From Armatimonadota bacterium (GTDB lineage Bacteria > Armatimonadota > UBA5829 > DSUL01), in assembly GCA_025998755.1 (NCBI GenBank), contig AP024674.1, positions 3,116,162 through 3,180,161 on the forward strand: a stretch of DNA of 64,000 bases, given 5' to 3'. The notes under the pieces are model-generated. The model ran no database searches. It was not told the DNA's origin and worked only from the letters and a program-made list of their open reading frames with translations. Every line of letters starts with the position of its first letter. Within the stretch, counting starts at the first letter, position 1. Positions 9,039 through 17,916 of the stretch are shown one piece after another. A program made the position numbers and the translations under genes.

Positions 9039-10328
9039 TCAGACGCGGCCGTGGCAGTGTTTGAACTTTCGGCCGCTGCCGCACGGACAGGGGTCGTTAC
9101 GGCCCGAGCGGGAGCAGGCTTCACGTAGCCTGCGATCCTCTTCCGCCAGGATTCCCATAACTTCCGCGGGGGCGCGTCCCTGGCGCAAGAGGTCCCGCAT
9201 CATTCTCATGGGGCGGTCAATGTGACGGAAGAACGCCCGGTATCCCGCGCACAGGTAGTTCAGCCCCGGCTCCCCATCCGGAGTCAGGATAAAACGGTTC
9301 TTTGGACACTCCCCGTGGCAGGCGAAGCGCACGTCGCACTCTCGGCAATAACGGGGGAGCGTGTCCAGCTTGTCCTGTCCAAACCGCTGCTGCCGCGGCG
9401 AGTTCACCAGCTCTGCCATCGGCGTTTGCAGGATGTTTCCCAGAAGATAGCGCGGCTCCACGAAGTGGTCGCAGGAGTAGAGGTCGCCGTTGTGCTCGAG
9501 CGCCAGGGCGTCGCCGCATGTGGGAGTGAACACACACACTCCGGCTGGAGCGCCGCACCAGTTGGCCAGGGCGGCGTCGAAAGTCTGGACAAAAACCTGC
9601 CCCACGTCGCGGCGCACCCATTCGTCGAACACCGTGGTCAGGAAGCTTCCCCACTGCTCCGGGCGGACCGATCGCTCGGTCACGCGGTCTCCTTCCTGGA
9701 AGCCGGTGGTGTTGTCGCGCTCCACAATGGGAATGAACTGGATGAACTCCGCCCCCAGAGCGTCCCGGAAGAAGCGGTAGACCTCAAGAGGATGGTCTCC
9801 GTTGGCCGAGTTCACGGTACACAGGATGTTGTATTCCACGCCGTGCTTCTTCAGCAGGGCATGGCCGCGCATGACTCGCTCGAAGGTGGCTCCGCCGCCC
9901 TTGTCGCGCCGGTAGGCATCGTGGAGGTGCGCTGGACCGTCCACGCTGATTCCCACAAGGAAGCCGTGTTCCCGAAAGAAGTGGCACCACTCGTCGTCCA
10001 GCCGCGTGCCGTTGGTCTGGATGGTGTGGAAGATGCTCATCCCCGGCTTGCGATACTTCTCAGCTAGCTCCACGGAGCGGCGAAAGAAGTCCAGACCCAT
10101 CAGAGTGGGCTCGCCGCCCTGCCAGCTGATGTTCACCTGCGGCACGCTCTGCGACTCGATATACTGCCTAATGTGCTCCTCCAGCACCGCGTCGGACATC
10201 CGGAAGCTGCTTCCGGGATACAGCTTTTCCTTGGAAAGGAAAAAGCAGTAGGCGCAGTCCAGGTTGCAGATGGCGCCGGTCGGTTTGGCCAGCACGTGGA
10301 AGGCGGAAAACTTGTCGGATTGTTTCAT
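9039..10328 (-). CDS. Anaerobic sulfatase-maturating enzyme (radical SAM/SPASM)
   Basis: 429 residues from the ATG at 10328 (MKQSDKFSAFHVLAKPTG, where the family starts); a longer frame goes to 10451. Radical SAM cluster CNLDCAYC at residues 21-28, WQGGEPTLMG, then SPASM cysteines (CGDALALEHNGDLYSCDHF, CRECDVRFACHGECPKN), and a C-terminal SEC-C zinc motif (CPCGSGRKFKHCHG). It converts a Cys or Ser of a sulfatase to formylglycine in the cytoplasm without oxygen. The only sulfatase in the window, at 23.7-24.0 kb beyond the island, is a remnant without the target site. Confidence 0.92.
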   Translation of the reverse strand: MKQSDKFSAFHVLAKPTGAICNLDCAYCFFLSKEKLYPGSSFRMSDAVLEEHIRQYIESQSVPQVNISWQGGEPTLMGLDFFRRSVELAEKYRKPGMSIFHTIQTNGTRLDDEWCHFFREHGFLVGISVDGPAHLHDAYRRDKGGGATFERVMRGHALLKKHGVEYNILCTVNSANGDHPLEVYRFFRDALGAEFIQFIPIVERDNTTGFQEGDRVTERSVRPEQWGSFLTTVFDEWVRRDVGQVFVQTFDAALANWCGAPAGVCVFTPTCGDALALEHNGDLYSCDHFVEPRYLLGNILQTPMAELVNSPRQQRFGQDKLDTLPRYCRECDVRFACHGECPKNRFILTPDGEPGLNYLCAGYRAFFRHIDRPMRMMRDLLRQGRAPAEVMGILAEEDRRLREACSRSGRNDPCPCGSGRKFKHCHGRV

Positions 10329-10509
10329 GAGGCGGGCCCTGGCTAAAGCCTTGCGAAAGTAAGACGCATATTCCGGCACGCTTCTGCTCAATGCCAGGGC
10401 ATTATGCTTCCGGGCAGCCTCACCTTCAAAGTGGTCTTCCCGGACGAGCACTCCTCGGGCAGCGTCTGGATCGGCGCCAGCCTGATTGCCGGGTCAGTCC
10501 GCTGGGGAC

Positions 10510-10668
10510 GCCTGCCGGCTGCGTCTGCGCCGCGTCCAGGCGAAGCTGCCGCACCGTCGGCAAATCCAGGGTCAATCGTCACTGAAACACGCGCTCAATG
10601 CGCACCACATTCGGCCAGCGGATCTCGTATTGCGCATTCGCTGGGTTTCCGGGTACCGGCTCTATGTT
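10510..10668 (-). pseudogene. Remnant of a second Res (type III-like helicase) gene
   Basis: Directly after the intact res stop, another frame reads NIEPVPGNPANAQYEIRW followed by PNVVRIERVF; after a TGA at 10579-10581 it continues in frame with LTLDLPTVRQLRLDAAQT. From memory this matches a segment of DEAD/DEAH Res proteins of a different family (xIRWPNVVRIxxVY...LTLD). The intact Res at 10667-14092 does not contain it. Only about 50 codons remain. No gene is seen from here to the start of the sulfatase maturase (10329-10509). Confidence 0.5.
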
Positions 10669-13600
10669 AGCAGTTCGCCACTTCGTACAGCTTCGCGAGC
10701 GTCTGCAGCCAGAGCTTCATCTCGGCCCACGCCACGCCGGCGTCGTTCAACTCGGTCTCAACGTGGGCTACCCGTGTATTGCGGAATTTATTGACGCGCT
10801 CCAGGAGATTGTAGAGTTCCTTGAAGGCTGGGGCAGAGAACGCGTCATGGACCGCCCTCCAAATCCCATCGGCACTCAGCCCGCCCTGATGGGCGTAATC
10901 CAGGCAAAAGAGCAGCGTCCCCAGACGTTGGATATAACGGCCAAAGACGAGGTTCTCGCGCAGATAGCGCTGATTCTTCTCCAGCAATGCCCGTTCACGT
11001 TGGGGCAGGTGGCTCAGGTCTGGGTCGAAGAAGCGGTCCGAAGCTTCTCCACCCATAGGAATGGAGGGTTTGAGAGATTTCTCCAGAATGCGAACGGCCA
11101 ATTCATCGAGCGGGCCCAAGAGCGGTTGGAAAGCGTGAGCATACGTCGGTTGCCGTGAGCGCACCGCGTGATCCAAGAGGCTCACAGCCTGCTGCATCAC
11201 GGCGGACGTTTCTGGTGGTGGTTGGACGATACCAGCCTCCTGCAGGACGCGTTGAAACAGGGCTTCGGATTCCGACTGAGCCGTCGCCTCTTCCAGCGGC
11301 AAGGACATCTGCTTGGTCTTCCACTCATCCAGCAGGGCCTTCAAAGATGGCTCGCAGGCGCGCGCAAGTTCTGCAACGGCGGTGGCTGCCCCCTGCTGGA
11401 AAAGGTGATAAGGCACATAGAGGTAATGCCAGCGCGCCCCTTTAGCGGAGGCGGTCTTACACCATTCCACAGCGGCACTGGCCTTGAGCGGTACCAGCTC
11501 GTCCTGGCGGCCCTTCAGTTCCACCAAATAACGATCGCCCCGGGCGGTGCGCACGAAAAAGTCGGGGACGTAGAAGGCGCGCTGGCCATCCGGCTTCAGA
11601 TAGTCCAGCATCAGCTTCTGGGGGCCGGCATTTTTTGCAAAGGCCACCACGTCTTGCGCCGTCTCCAGAAAGTCGCTAAACTCCCGCTCAAAGTCGCTGT
11701 CGCACGGCACGAGGTTGAACATCGTGCGTTGTGCGGGAATGGCTGGGCGCTTCTCGTGGCTCGTAGCCTGATAGGGTCGCCAAGACGACAGGCGCTGCCC
11801 GCTGCTGATTCGCTGGCGCTTCTTCTGGCGAACCGTCTTTTCCAGAAGGAGCGGCCTGAAGGTGGCGCGGATACACTCCATCACGTCCTTGTCACGCATC
11901 CGGTGGTCCACCTCGCCGCTGTAAAGGTCCACGCGGCGCTCGAACAGCACCTCGGCGATGAAACGCTCGACCAGCGGGGCCAGTACCTGGTGCGGGTTGC
12001 TGATGCGGCAGGCGCGCCCTAACATCTGGGCAAAGTAGGACGGCGCAGACCAGGCGTTGTTCAACAGCCCGGCATCCAGCTTCATTGTGGCCACGATCTC
12101 ATCAGTGAACAGGTGCCGTTCTTTGTATTCGATAGCTCCTTCCCTCTTCTTCCCAATGGGCAAAGGTCGGAACTTTTCATGAAACGCGTCCCGCACCTCC
12201 TCGAAGGTCAGACCTTGCAGTTCCCGGGTGGTCTCGACGGCGTCGGTAAGGTGCGGGATTTCGATCTCGAGCGCCTCCACGTCCTTGTGCGCGTGATCCA
12301 CGAAGATCGTGACGGTTTGCTTGAAGACCTCCCGAATCGGCAAGACGGGGATGCCCGGCCACTCCTGTGCCAGTTCCTCCTCGTACAGTTTCCGGAAGGC
12401 AGGATGTTCGATCACGGTAACGATTTCCGGAATCTCACCCAGGGGGAACATCCGGCGCAGACCGCGCCCCAGGGTCTGTTCCGGTAGAATGCCGGACTTG
12501 GCCGAGTAAGGGCGCAGCGGCACGATGGTGGTCACGTTGCGCACATCCCAGCCCTCGCGAAGCATCATCACCGAAACCACGCAACGGAACTTGCTGTCGG
12601 GGCTATCCAGCTCGCGCGACATATCGCGCAGCGCGCGCAGGTCCTCCGGCTTCATGGCCGTTTCGTTCTCCACGAACTCCTTGAAGGTTCTGCCGCCGCG
12701 GGTGACCGTCTTGATGCGGCCCTTCAGGCGGGTGTGAATGTTGAGCACGCGCCCTTTGAGCAGGGGAAAAGCATCGCTATCCAGATAAGCCGCGACCTCG
12801 TTGGCAGCTTGGGCGTCCTCCGTCATCACAAAGAGCACAGGCTTGCGCACTTTGCGCAGTTCCTTGTAGGTCCTGGCATAGCGCTGGTAGCCAAGCTGCA
12901 GGTGCATTCCAAAGCGTTCATGGGCCGGCGCTTTCTCGTCGCCGCGCACGACGAGCTCATCCGATTCACCCAGCACGGGCACTTTGACGATGCCAGCATC
13001 CACCGCCTCGCCCAAAGGAAAGTCCACCACGATGTGACGGAAGAGCGAGCCGTCGTTATGCTTGGGCGTGGCCGTAAAGTCCAGTTGCAGGCACAGGCCG
13101 CGCTGTCCGCGCTGCAAGCTTTCTTCATGCAGGGCGTCGATGGCGCGGTTCCAGGCCAGGTCCGGATCATGCAGATGGTGGGCTTCGTCGTTGAGCACCA
13201 TCAGGCGTGGATGGGCGGTGATGCGCGCGCGCAGGCTTTCGCCCGTATCCAGCGCCCGGCCGCGCACCACCGTCGGCCCGAAAATGGCCGAACCCCCGTC
13301 CTCATGCGCTTCGCCGCCGTTGTCGCGGCTGGGATAGAGGCGGTGGATGTTGGTCAGGTAGAGCGCTCCGGTCGTCGTCGCGCCGCCGGGTTCGTCCTGC
13401 AGCACGACCTGCAGCTGCAAGTCAGACTGCCATTCCTCCGGGATGACCGGGTCGGCGTAAAAGATGGCGCAGTTCTCAAAGTCGTCTTTCAGGCGCTCGT
13501 AGACGGTCAGGTTGGGCGCAATGACGACGAAATGCCGCGCCAGGTCGGAGTTCGGCTCGTACAGGCTGTGGAAGTAGCTCCAGACGATGGCCAGGCTCAT

Positions 13601-14092
13601 GATCTTGGTCTTGCCGGCGCCGGTCGCGATCTTGGCGCAGTACCTGGCCCAGCGATCCTCCTCCGGCGGAATTCCCAAAGCAAGGTCCGCCAGCTGTTCA
13701 TCGCCGAATTCAAATAGCAGTTCGGCCACGTTGCGAATGCGACGAACTTCGTAGAGGTAGATGAATGTTTCGATGGCCTCCCGCTGCGCCCAGTGGTAAC
13801 GGAAGGGAATCAGGTCGCCGGCTTCGTTCTTGACCAGGTGCTCGTTGTCGAACCAGTGATGCAGCAGGGTGCGGGAAGTTTCGCTGGCGCCGGCATAGCC
13901 GCCGCGCCGCCAGGTATCCACCTCGGCGCGGATGGCGCGCACCAGCGGCACCATGCTGGGCCGGCGCCCCGGCGCGATGATGGCCGGCTGCCCCGGCTCA
14001 GGGTTGGGCTGGCGGTGACTCGTCGGCTCTTCCCAGGGCTTGAAGAGCGGCTCCAGGGCGGATGCGTTCCGTTGGGTGACTCTGAAAGCCAT
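10667..14092 (-). CDS. Type III-like restriction enzyme, Res helicase/nuclease subunit
   Basis: 1141 residues. Superfamily 2 helicase with Walker A ATGAGKTK at about 157-163 and the DEAH box in LNDEAHHLHD; SAKSGILPEQTLGRGLRRMF is the motif VI region. After it, YVPDFFVR and YLVELKGRQDE give a PD-(D/E)XK-type nuclease core. The last 200 residues are helical and resemble a HEPN-like tail. It starts two bases after the mod stop, so the two are co-transcribed and probably form one complex that cuts unmodified DNA using ATP. Flanked by remnants of another Mod/Res pair. Recognition sequence unknown. Confidence 0.88.
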   Translation of the reverse strand: MAFRVTQRNASALEPLFKPWEEPTSHRQPNPEPGQPAIIAPGRRPSMVPLVRAIRAEVDTWRRGGYAGASETSRTLLHHWFDNEHLVKNEAGDLIPFRYHWAQREAIETFIYLYEVRRIRNVAELLFEFGDEQLADLALGIPPEEDRWARYCAKIATGAGKTKIMSLAIVWSYFHSLYEPNSDLARHFVVIAPNLTVYERLKDDFENCAIFYADPVIPEEWQSDLQLQVVLQDEPGGATTTGALYLTNIHRLYPSRDNGGEAHEDGGSAIFGPTVVRGRALDTGESLRARITAHPRLMVLNDEAHHLHDPDLAWNRAIDALHEESLQRGQRGLCLQLDFTATPKHNDGSLFRHIVVDFPLGEAVDAGIVKVPVLGESDELVVRGDEKAPAHERFGMHLQLGYQRYARTYKELRKVRKPVLFVMTEDAQAANEVAAYLDSDAFPLLKGRVLNIHTRLKGRIKTVTRGGRTFKEFVENETAMKPEDLRALRDMSRELDSPDSKFRCVVSVMMLREGWDVRNVTTIVPLRPYSAKSGILPEQTLGRGLRRMFPLGEIPEIVTVIEHPAFRKLYEEELAQEWPGIPVLPIREVFKQTVTIFVDHAHKDVEALEIEIPHLTDAVETTRELQGLTFEEVRDAFHEKFRPLPIGKKREGAIEYKERHLFTDEIVATMKLDAGLLNNAWSAPSYFAQMLGRACRISNPHQVLAPLVERFIAEVLFERRVDLYSGEVDHRMRDKDVMECIRATFRPLLLEKTVRQKKRQRISSGQRLSSWRPYQATSHEKRPAIPAQRTMFNLVPCDSDFEREFSDFLETAQDVVAFAKNAGPQKLMLDYLKPDGQRAFYVPDFFVRTARGDRYLVELKGRQDELVPLKASAAVEWCKTASAKGARWHYLYVPYHLFQQGAATAVAELARACEPSLKALLDEWKTKQMSLPLEEATAQSESEALFQRVLQEAGIVQPPPETSAVMQQAVSLLDHAVRSRQPTYAHAFQPLLGPLDELAVRILEKSLKPSIPMGGEASDRFFDPDLSHLPQRERALLEKNQRYLRENLVFGRYIQRLGTLLFCLDYAHQGGLSADGIWRAVHDAFSAPAFKELYNLLERVNKFRNTRVAHVETELNDAGVAWAEMKLWLQTLAKLYEVANC

Positions 14093-14094
14093 GG

Positions 14095-16167
14095 CTACAC
14101 CTCCACGTCCAGCACCACCGTGGTGTCCACACCAAACACATCGATCACCTTGACCGCGATCTGATGTTTGCCCTGCTTCTCGTACTGCCAGCCCAGGTCG
14201 CTGCGTGTCTTCAGCGAGCGGTCTTTGCGGGTGCGGAAGTCCTGCCAGTGGTGCTCGAAGGGCTTGTCGGGCGAGTAGTCGAAGTCCACCGCCCAGAAGT
14301 CAATGAAATCGAAGGGCGACTTCACCGCCCGCTCGCGCAGGGCAGCCAGTTCGGCTTCGGGCGCTTCGGCCAGGGCCGGGGTGAAGGACTCCAGTTCCAC
14401 ATCCACCTTGCCATCCTTGACGATGGGGCGAGCCTCCAGCGCGCCGGCCTCGAAGAACTGCACCTCCGTGCGGTTCGGCTCCATGATCTCGCGAGGGATG
14501 TACTTCAGGCGGATGGTCACGCCGGTCTCGGCCTCCAGCGCCTCCTTCTTGCGGCTGAGTTCCATCTCGAATTCCCATGCCAGGCAGTGCACTTCGCGCC
14601 CGCCCACGCTGCGCACGGCCTCGGCCACGGCGCGCAGTTCGTCGTGGGAAAAGATGCTGTCGATCTGATCCACGTGCACGTAGGCGGGCCCTTTCTTGCC
14701 GTGCAGCAGCGGATGGGGCGGGTTTTCGAGCAGCGCCGCCTTGTAGAACTGAAGCACGATGCGGCGATGCTCGCCGTCGGCGCCCTTGAGCCGATCCAGT
14801 TGCCACCACTGCCGCTCGTAACGCCCCAGGTTATAGACATCGAAGGAGCGGTAGGGTTTGCCCGCGGCGTGCAACTCCCGCTGCACATGAATCAGGCGTT
14901 TGCGCGTGGTGTGAGTAGCGAAGCGCCCCAAATCCACGCCGATCCAGCGCCGACCGAGTTTCTCTGCCACCGCCAGCGTCGTGCCAGAGCCGCAGAAGAA
15001 GTCCGCTACCAGGTCGCCTTCGTTGGAGGAAATTCTTATTATCCGCTCAAGTAACCGCTCTGGCTTTTCTGTAGAGTACGAACTGCCACCCTTCATTCGT
15101 CCAACATTAAGCCAAATATCTTGTGGCAATATTCCGGTGTTTTCATCAAGAAAGGACACCTTGCAACGTGCCGCTCCAACCTCAGGGTTGCGTAAGAAGA
15201 GCTTGCCCTGAACTAACCATTCTTCCATAGTTTGCTTATCTACAGGCCATGACCGATTTGGAGATGGTCGTGCGCCTCTCCATTCATACTGATAGCCTGG
15301 TCGTACTCCAGGAACTGTAACATCATCTAACTTAAATCTTCTACCTTCTTCGCCTGGGGAAAATCGAACAACAGACCCGTCTTTTTTCAATACCAGGCTA
15401 TACTCTCTGAGAGCAGATTCCGAGAGTGGATCTGTATCTGCCTGCAAATTTATAAAGTAGTCTTCGCTCTTGGTGTAAAAAAGAATGATGTCGTGAACAG
15501 TTCCATATTTACTGGTTACATTGCTATGTGCATCCGTTCGCTGCCAACATATCTCATTTATGAATCGCTCCCTACCAAACAACTCGTCCATCAGAGCCCT
15601 AACTTGGTGCGTGATTGTTGGCCCAACATGTACATAAATACTTCCCCTTTCGCTGAGCAGATCGCGCATCAGGGTCAGCCGTTCGTACATCATGTGCAGG
15701 TAGGAATCGGTGCCCTTGCCCCAGGTGTCGCGGTAGGCCACGGCTTCCAGGATGGATTGCTCCTTTTGCACCGCCTCGCCTCCCTCGCCGATCTGCACCT
15801 GCATGGTGAAATCGGCGCCCACGTCGAAGGGAGGGTCAATGTAGATGAGGTCAATCTTGCCGCGGAACTGCTCCAGCAGGGCGGCCATAACCAGCTTGTT
15901 ATCGCCCCAGATCAGCCTGTTGCGGAAGTCGTCCCGGTGGGCCTTTTGGTGGAAGGCCGCTTCATCGAAGAGGCCCAGTTGCTGTGCCTTCTCGCGGTCG
16001 CGCGGCTCATCGATCGTCTCGATGCGCTGCAAAGGGAGGGGCGAGGCCGGCAGCCGCACGGGCCGGCGGTTGCCGTACTCGTCATACTTGCCCTCCCAGA
16101 CCAGCTCGGTCTTCATGCGGGAGAGGGGATGTGGATTGTCGGGTCCCCACGCGATGCGATAATCCAT
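14095..16167 (-). CDS. Type III-like DNA methyltransferase, Mod subunit
   Basis: 690 residues. N6-adenine (or N4-cytosine) methyltransferase of beta-class order: catalytic LIYIDPPFDVG at residues 109-117, then a target-recognition region, then the AdoMet motif DFFCGSGTTLAVAEK near 387-401 and GRRWIGVDLGRF. It protects host DNA and supplies sequence recognition to Res, which follows after two bases. The middle third (bases about 15015-15660, residues about 170-385) is visibly richer in A and T than the flanks, which points to exchange of the recognition domain. Confidence 0.9.
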   Translation of the reverse strand: MDYRIAWGPDNPHPLSRMKTELVWEGKYDEYGNRRPVRLPASPLPLQRIETIDEPRDREKAQQLGLFDEAAFHQKAHRDDFRNRLIWGDNKLVMAALLEQFRGKIDLIYIDPPFDVGADFTMQVQIGEGGEAVQKEQSILEAVAYRDTWGKGTDSYLHMMYERLTLMRDLLSERGSIYVHVGPTITHQVRALMDELFGRERFINEICWQRTDAHSNVTSKYGTVHDIILFYTKSEDYFINLQADTDPLSESALREYSLVLKKDGSVVRFSPGEEGRRFKLDDVTVPGVRPGYQYEWRGARPSPNRSWPVDKQTMEEWLVQGKLFLRNPEVGAARCKVSFLDENTGILPQDIWLNVGRMKGGSSYSTEKPERLLERIIRISSNEGDLVADFFCGSGTTLAVAEKLGRRWIGVDLGRFATHTTRKRLIHVQRELHAAGKPYRSFDVYNLGRYERQWWQLDRLKGADGEHRRIVLQFYKAALLENPPHPLLHGKKGPAYVHVDQIDSIFSHDELRAVAEAVRSVGGREVHCLAWEFEMELSRKKEALEAETGVTIRLKYIPREIMEPNRTEVQFFEAGALEARPIVKDGKVDVELESFTPALAEAPEAELAALRERAVKSPFDFIDFWAVDFDYSPDKPFEHHWQDFRTRKDRSLKTRSDLGWQYEKQGKHQIAVKVIDVFGVDTTVVLDVEV
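15015..15660 (-). other. AT-rich recognition-domain segment inside mod
   Basis: Within the GC-rich mod gene this stretch uses many A/T-ending codons (for example the runs around 15030-15140 and 15290-15500) and lies exactly between catalytic motif IV and AdoMet motif I, where type III Mod proteins carry the target recognition domain. The edges are judged by eye. Confidence 0.6.
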
Positions 16168-16181
16168 TGCGAAAAACCTGC

Positions 16182-16301
16182 TTACTTCCTGTAGTAAATT
16201 CTCGTCACCAGCCCCGCTGGCGGGTTGTTGACGCGCTCCTTGTCCCGGTGGTCATAGCTCTCGATGTCGCGCTTGGAACGCGAGCGTTTGCCATCTGCCA
16301 T
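16182..16301 (-). pseudogene. N-terminal remnant of another Mod gene
   Basis: A 39-codon frame starting at ATG 16301 with a GAGGG site: MADGKRSRSKRDIESYDHRD, then KERVNNPPAGLVT, ending in unrelated residues before TAA. From memory the NNPPxGLVT segment is the conserved N-terminus of a family of type III-like DNA methyltransferases different from the intact Mod, whose start (MDYRIAWGPDNP) lies 14 bases downstream. It is therefore best read as the 5' stump of a replaced mod gene. A small functional leader protein cannot be excluded. The 260 bases upstream (16302-16563) hold no gene that I recognise. Confidence 0.55.
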
Positions 16302-16563
16302 ATGCGCAACCCTCTTCCGCTGGCGAGCTCTGGCGAGAAAGATCTTTTCTTGCCAACCAGACATGGGCAGTCTACGCTCTGGGCAGGCTGTGTTCCTGCC
16401 GCGCCAGGGCGCTGGTTGCGAGCTGGGGGGGTGGTGTGATCGGGTAGGTAGAAAACTAGGCCAACCTAGCGGCCTGGGGGGCGTTCATTCTTTTGGTGGT
16501 CTGCAATGAGTATCCTCGGGCGGGCAGCCCTTCATTGAGCGCCAGCGTGGAGCGCAACAGGCC

Positions 16564-16653
16564 TTACGCCTTGTAGTGAAGCAGCAAGTCCGCTGCCGCC
16601 TCGGAGACCGTTGCAGTCCCCTGCAACATCACGAGAGGAACACTTTCCACCAC
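16564..16653 (-). pseudogene. Tyrosine integrase N-terminal remnant (older element)
   Basis: Frame of 29 residues from a GTG at 16653: SVPLVMLQGTATVSEAAADL, then LLHYKA and TAA. It is clearly homologous to the start of the intact integrase at 22375-23310 (SVPLVLLQGPVTVSEAVSDF). The upstream DNA up to the tRNA segment is also alignable between the two loci (about 16590-16781 against 23245-23438). The rest of the gene is deleted. It shows that an earlier, related element was integrated at the same tRNA-Val site. Confidence 0.8.
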
Positions 16654-16781
16654 ACCTGATCCTCCGCCCGGACCGGACTGATGCAACCTTCGGACGGGTG
16701 CGCTCCGCAATGGCCGATGCGCTGTCAGCCTTTGGGCAACCTCGCTTCAGTCGGCAGCATTTCCGCGCCTCTGTGTGGCAG

Positions 16782-16865
16782 GGGAGAAAGAGAGTGGGCG
16801 AAACAGGGCTCGAACCTGTGACCTCTTCCTTGTAAGGGAAGCGCTCTCCCGGCTGAGCTATTCGC
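16782..16865. repeat. Attachment-site direct repeat, left copy
   Basis: 84 bases identical to 23439-23522. The repeat covers the 3' flank and almost the whole of a tRNA-Val gene, ending inside its 5' acceptor strand. This is the typical product of site-specific integration into a tRNA gene. Confidence 0.9.
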
Positions 16866-16867
16866 GT
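16795..16867 (-). pseudogene. tRNA-Val(UAC) copy with damaged acceptor stem
   Basis: Same body as the intact tRNA at 23452-23524 (anticodon UAC), but the first seven bases are ACGCGAA instead of GGGCGAA. Positions 1 and 2 cannot pair with the CC at 71-72. It is the far-end att copy left by integration; function as a tRNA is doubtful. Confidence 0.8.
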
Positions 16868-16899
16868 CCACCTCACCCGTTCCCGCGCTCAAAACGCGC

Positions 16900-16984
16900 C
16901 ACATCAGTCTACTGATGTGACACCTAATCCGGAACCCGTCCGGTGACTGATGTGCTCCCAGCCCGTAACAACAGCACATCAGTC
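16900..16984. repeat. Four CACATCAGT sites beside the left att copy
   Basis: CACATCAGT at 16900-16908 and its reverse complement at 16911-16919 form a palindrome with a two-base spacer. A second inverted pair is GACTGATGTGC at 16945-16955 and GCACATCAGTC at 16974-16984. Their position just inside the element end suggests integrase arm-type or excisionase binding sites. Confidence 0.6.
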
Positions 16985-17040
16985 AGTCTCACGAAGTCTA
17001 TTATAGCACGGCAAGGCAACAGGCTGGAGGGGACGCCCTG

Positions 17041-17817
17041 TCACCGGTCCATGGGCAGGCTGCTCTCCGCTTTGCGCTTCCGGTATGCCGCAACCTTGCA
17101 ACGCCCGGAGCAGTAGATTGCGTCTCTCCGGGTCCGGGGCCGGCCCTCCCCCCGCTCGTAAAGCCAGAAGCCTTTACCGCATTGTCGGCAGATGCGGCGC
17201 TGACGGATGCCGGTAATCTCCTGAGCCAACTGGAGCCACATGAAGCCAAGCAGGTTCGTGGGCCGCGTGACGAGTTCTGGCGGGCCATCCAGCTTTTGAA
17301 GCTGAACCTGCACGTTGTCCTTCAGACTGTCATTGACCAACCGGCGGAGGTGAAACCAGAGAGCGCCTTCTTTTGTGCCTTCAGCAACCTTTGTGTCGAG
17401 CGTCGAATGAAGCACGCCACCGCCTACGCTTTCCAGGTCCACAATATACCAGTCAACCGCTCCTGGCTGCGTTCGAGGTGCGGGCCGCTCAGTCACCACC
17501 TCTTCCAGCGCTTCGAAGTCCCCTCTCTCCAGGATGCGATAGGCCGTTAGAGCCTCCCGGATAACCTTCGCCTCTCCCTGCCAACGGCTAACCTGCTCCG
17601 CAAAAAGGGGGTCTCTGAGCATCCCGTATCTGCTAGCGAAGTTGAGGCAGTCTTCCGGAGTCTGGATTCGGGAGAAGTCCCGGTAGAGCCCCGGCTTCTG
17701 CCCCGGTTGGTACTCCCGCCACTGGCTGACCGGGACCGACGGCCCGAGGAAGAGAATGCCTTCCACCTCTTCGAGCTTATAGCCCGATGCCGCAACAGAC
17801 CATTGAAAATTCCGCAT
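17041..17817 (-). CDS. CGNR-type zinc-finger protein of the element
   Basis: 258 residues. The last 50 residues hold a treble-clef-like cysteine pattern, CRQCGKGFWLYERG then YCSGRCKVAAYRKRK, as in CGNR zinc-finger proteins, which are thought to bind DNA. The N-terminal 200 residues are not recognised. An AAAAAGG site precedes the ATG. The gene is divergent from the excisionase-like operon and shares a 99-base spacer with it, so it could be a repressor or a regulator of that operon. This role is inference from position. Confidence 0.6.
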   Translation of the reverse strand: MRNFQWSVAASGYKLEEVEGILFLGPSVPVSQWREYQPGQKPGLYRDFSRIQTPEDCLNFASRYGMLRDPLFAEQVSRWQGEAKVIREALTAYRILERGDFEALEEVVTERPAPRTQPGAVDWYIVDLESVGGGVLHSTLDTKVAEGTKEGALWFHLRRLVNDSLKDNVQVQLQKLDGPPELVTRPTNLLGFMWLQLAQEITGIRQRRICRQCGKGFWLYERGEGRPRTRRDAIYCSGRCKVAAYRKRKAESSLPMDR

Positions 17818-17916
17818 GTGTATACCTTTTTGTAACCGCTAATCCTTGACCCCTTCAGTATATCACGGGGACAATGTCAGCGCCACATGCGGTCAGGAAG
17901 ACCGCCAGGAGGTGAA

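Noticed and set aside
10388-10582. Small minus-strand gene downstream of the res remnant
   Set aside because: The frame mixes the anti-coding of both flanks; no motif and no ribosome site.
12734-13717. 327-residue plus-strand frame inside res
   Set aside because: Antisense to the intact Res gene; no own motif, composition follows the opposite strand's codon pattern.
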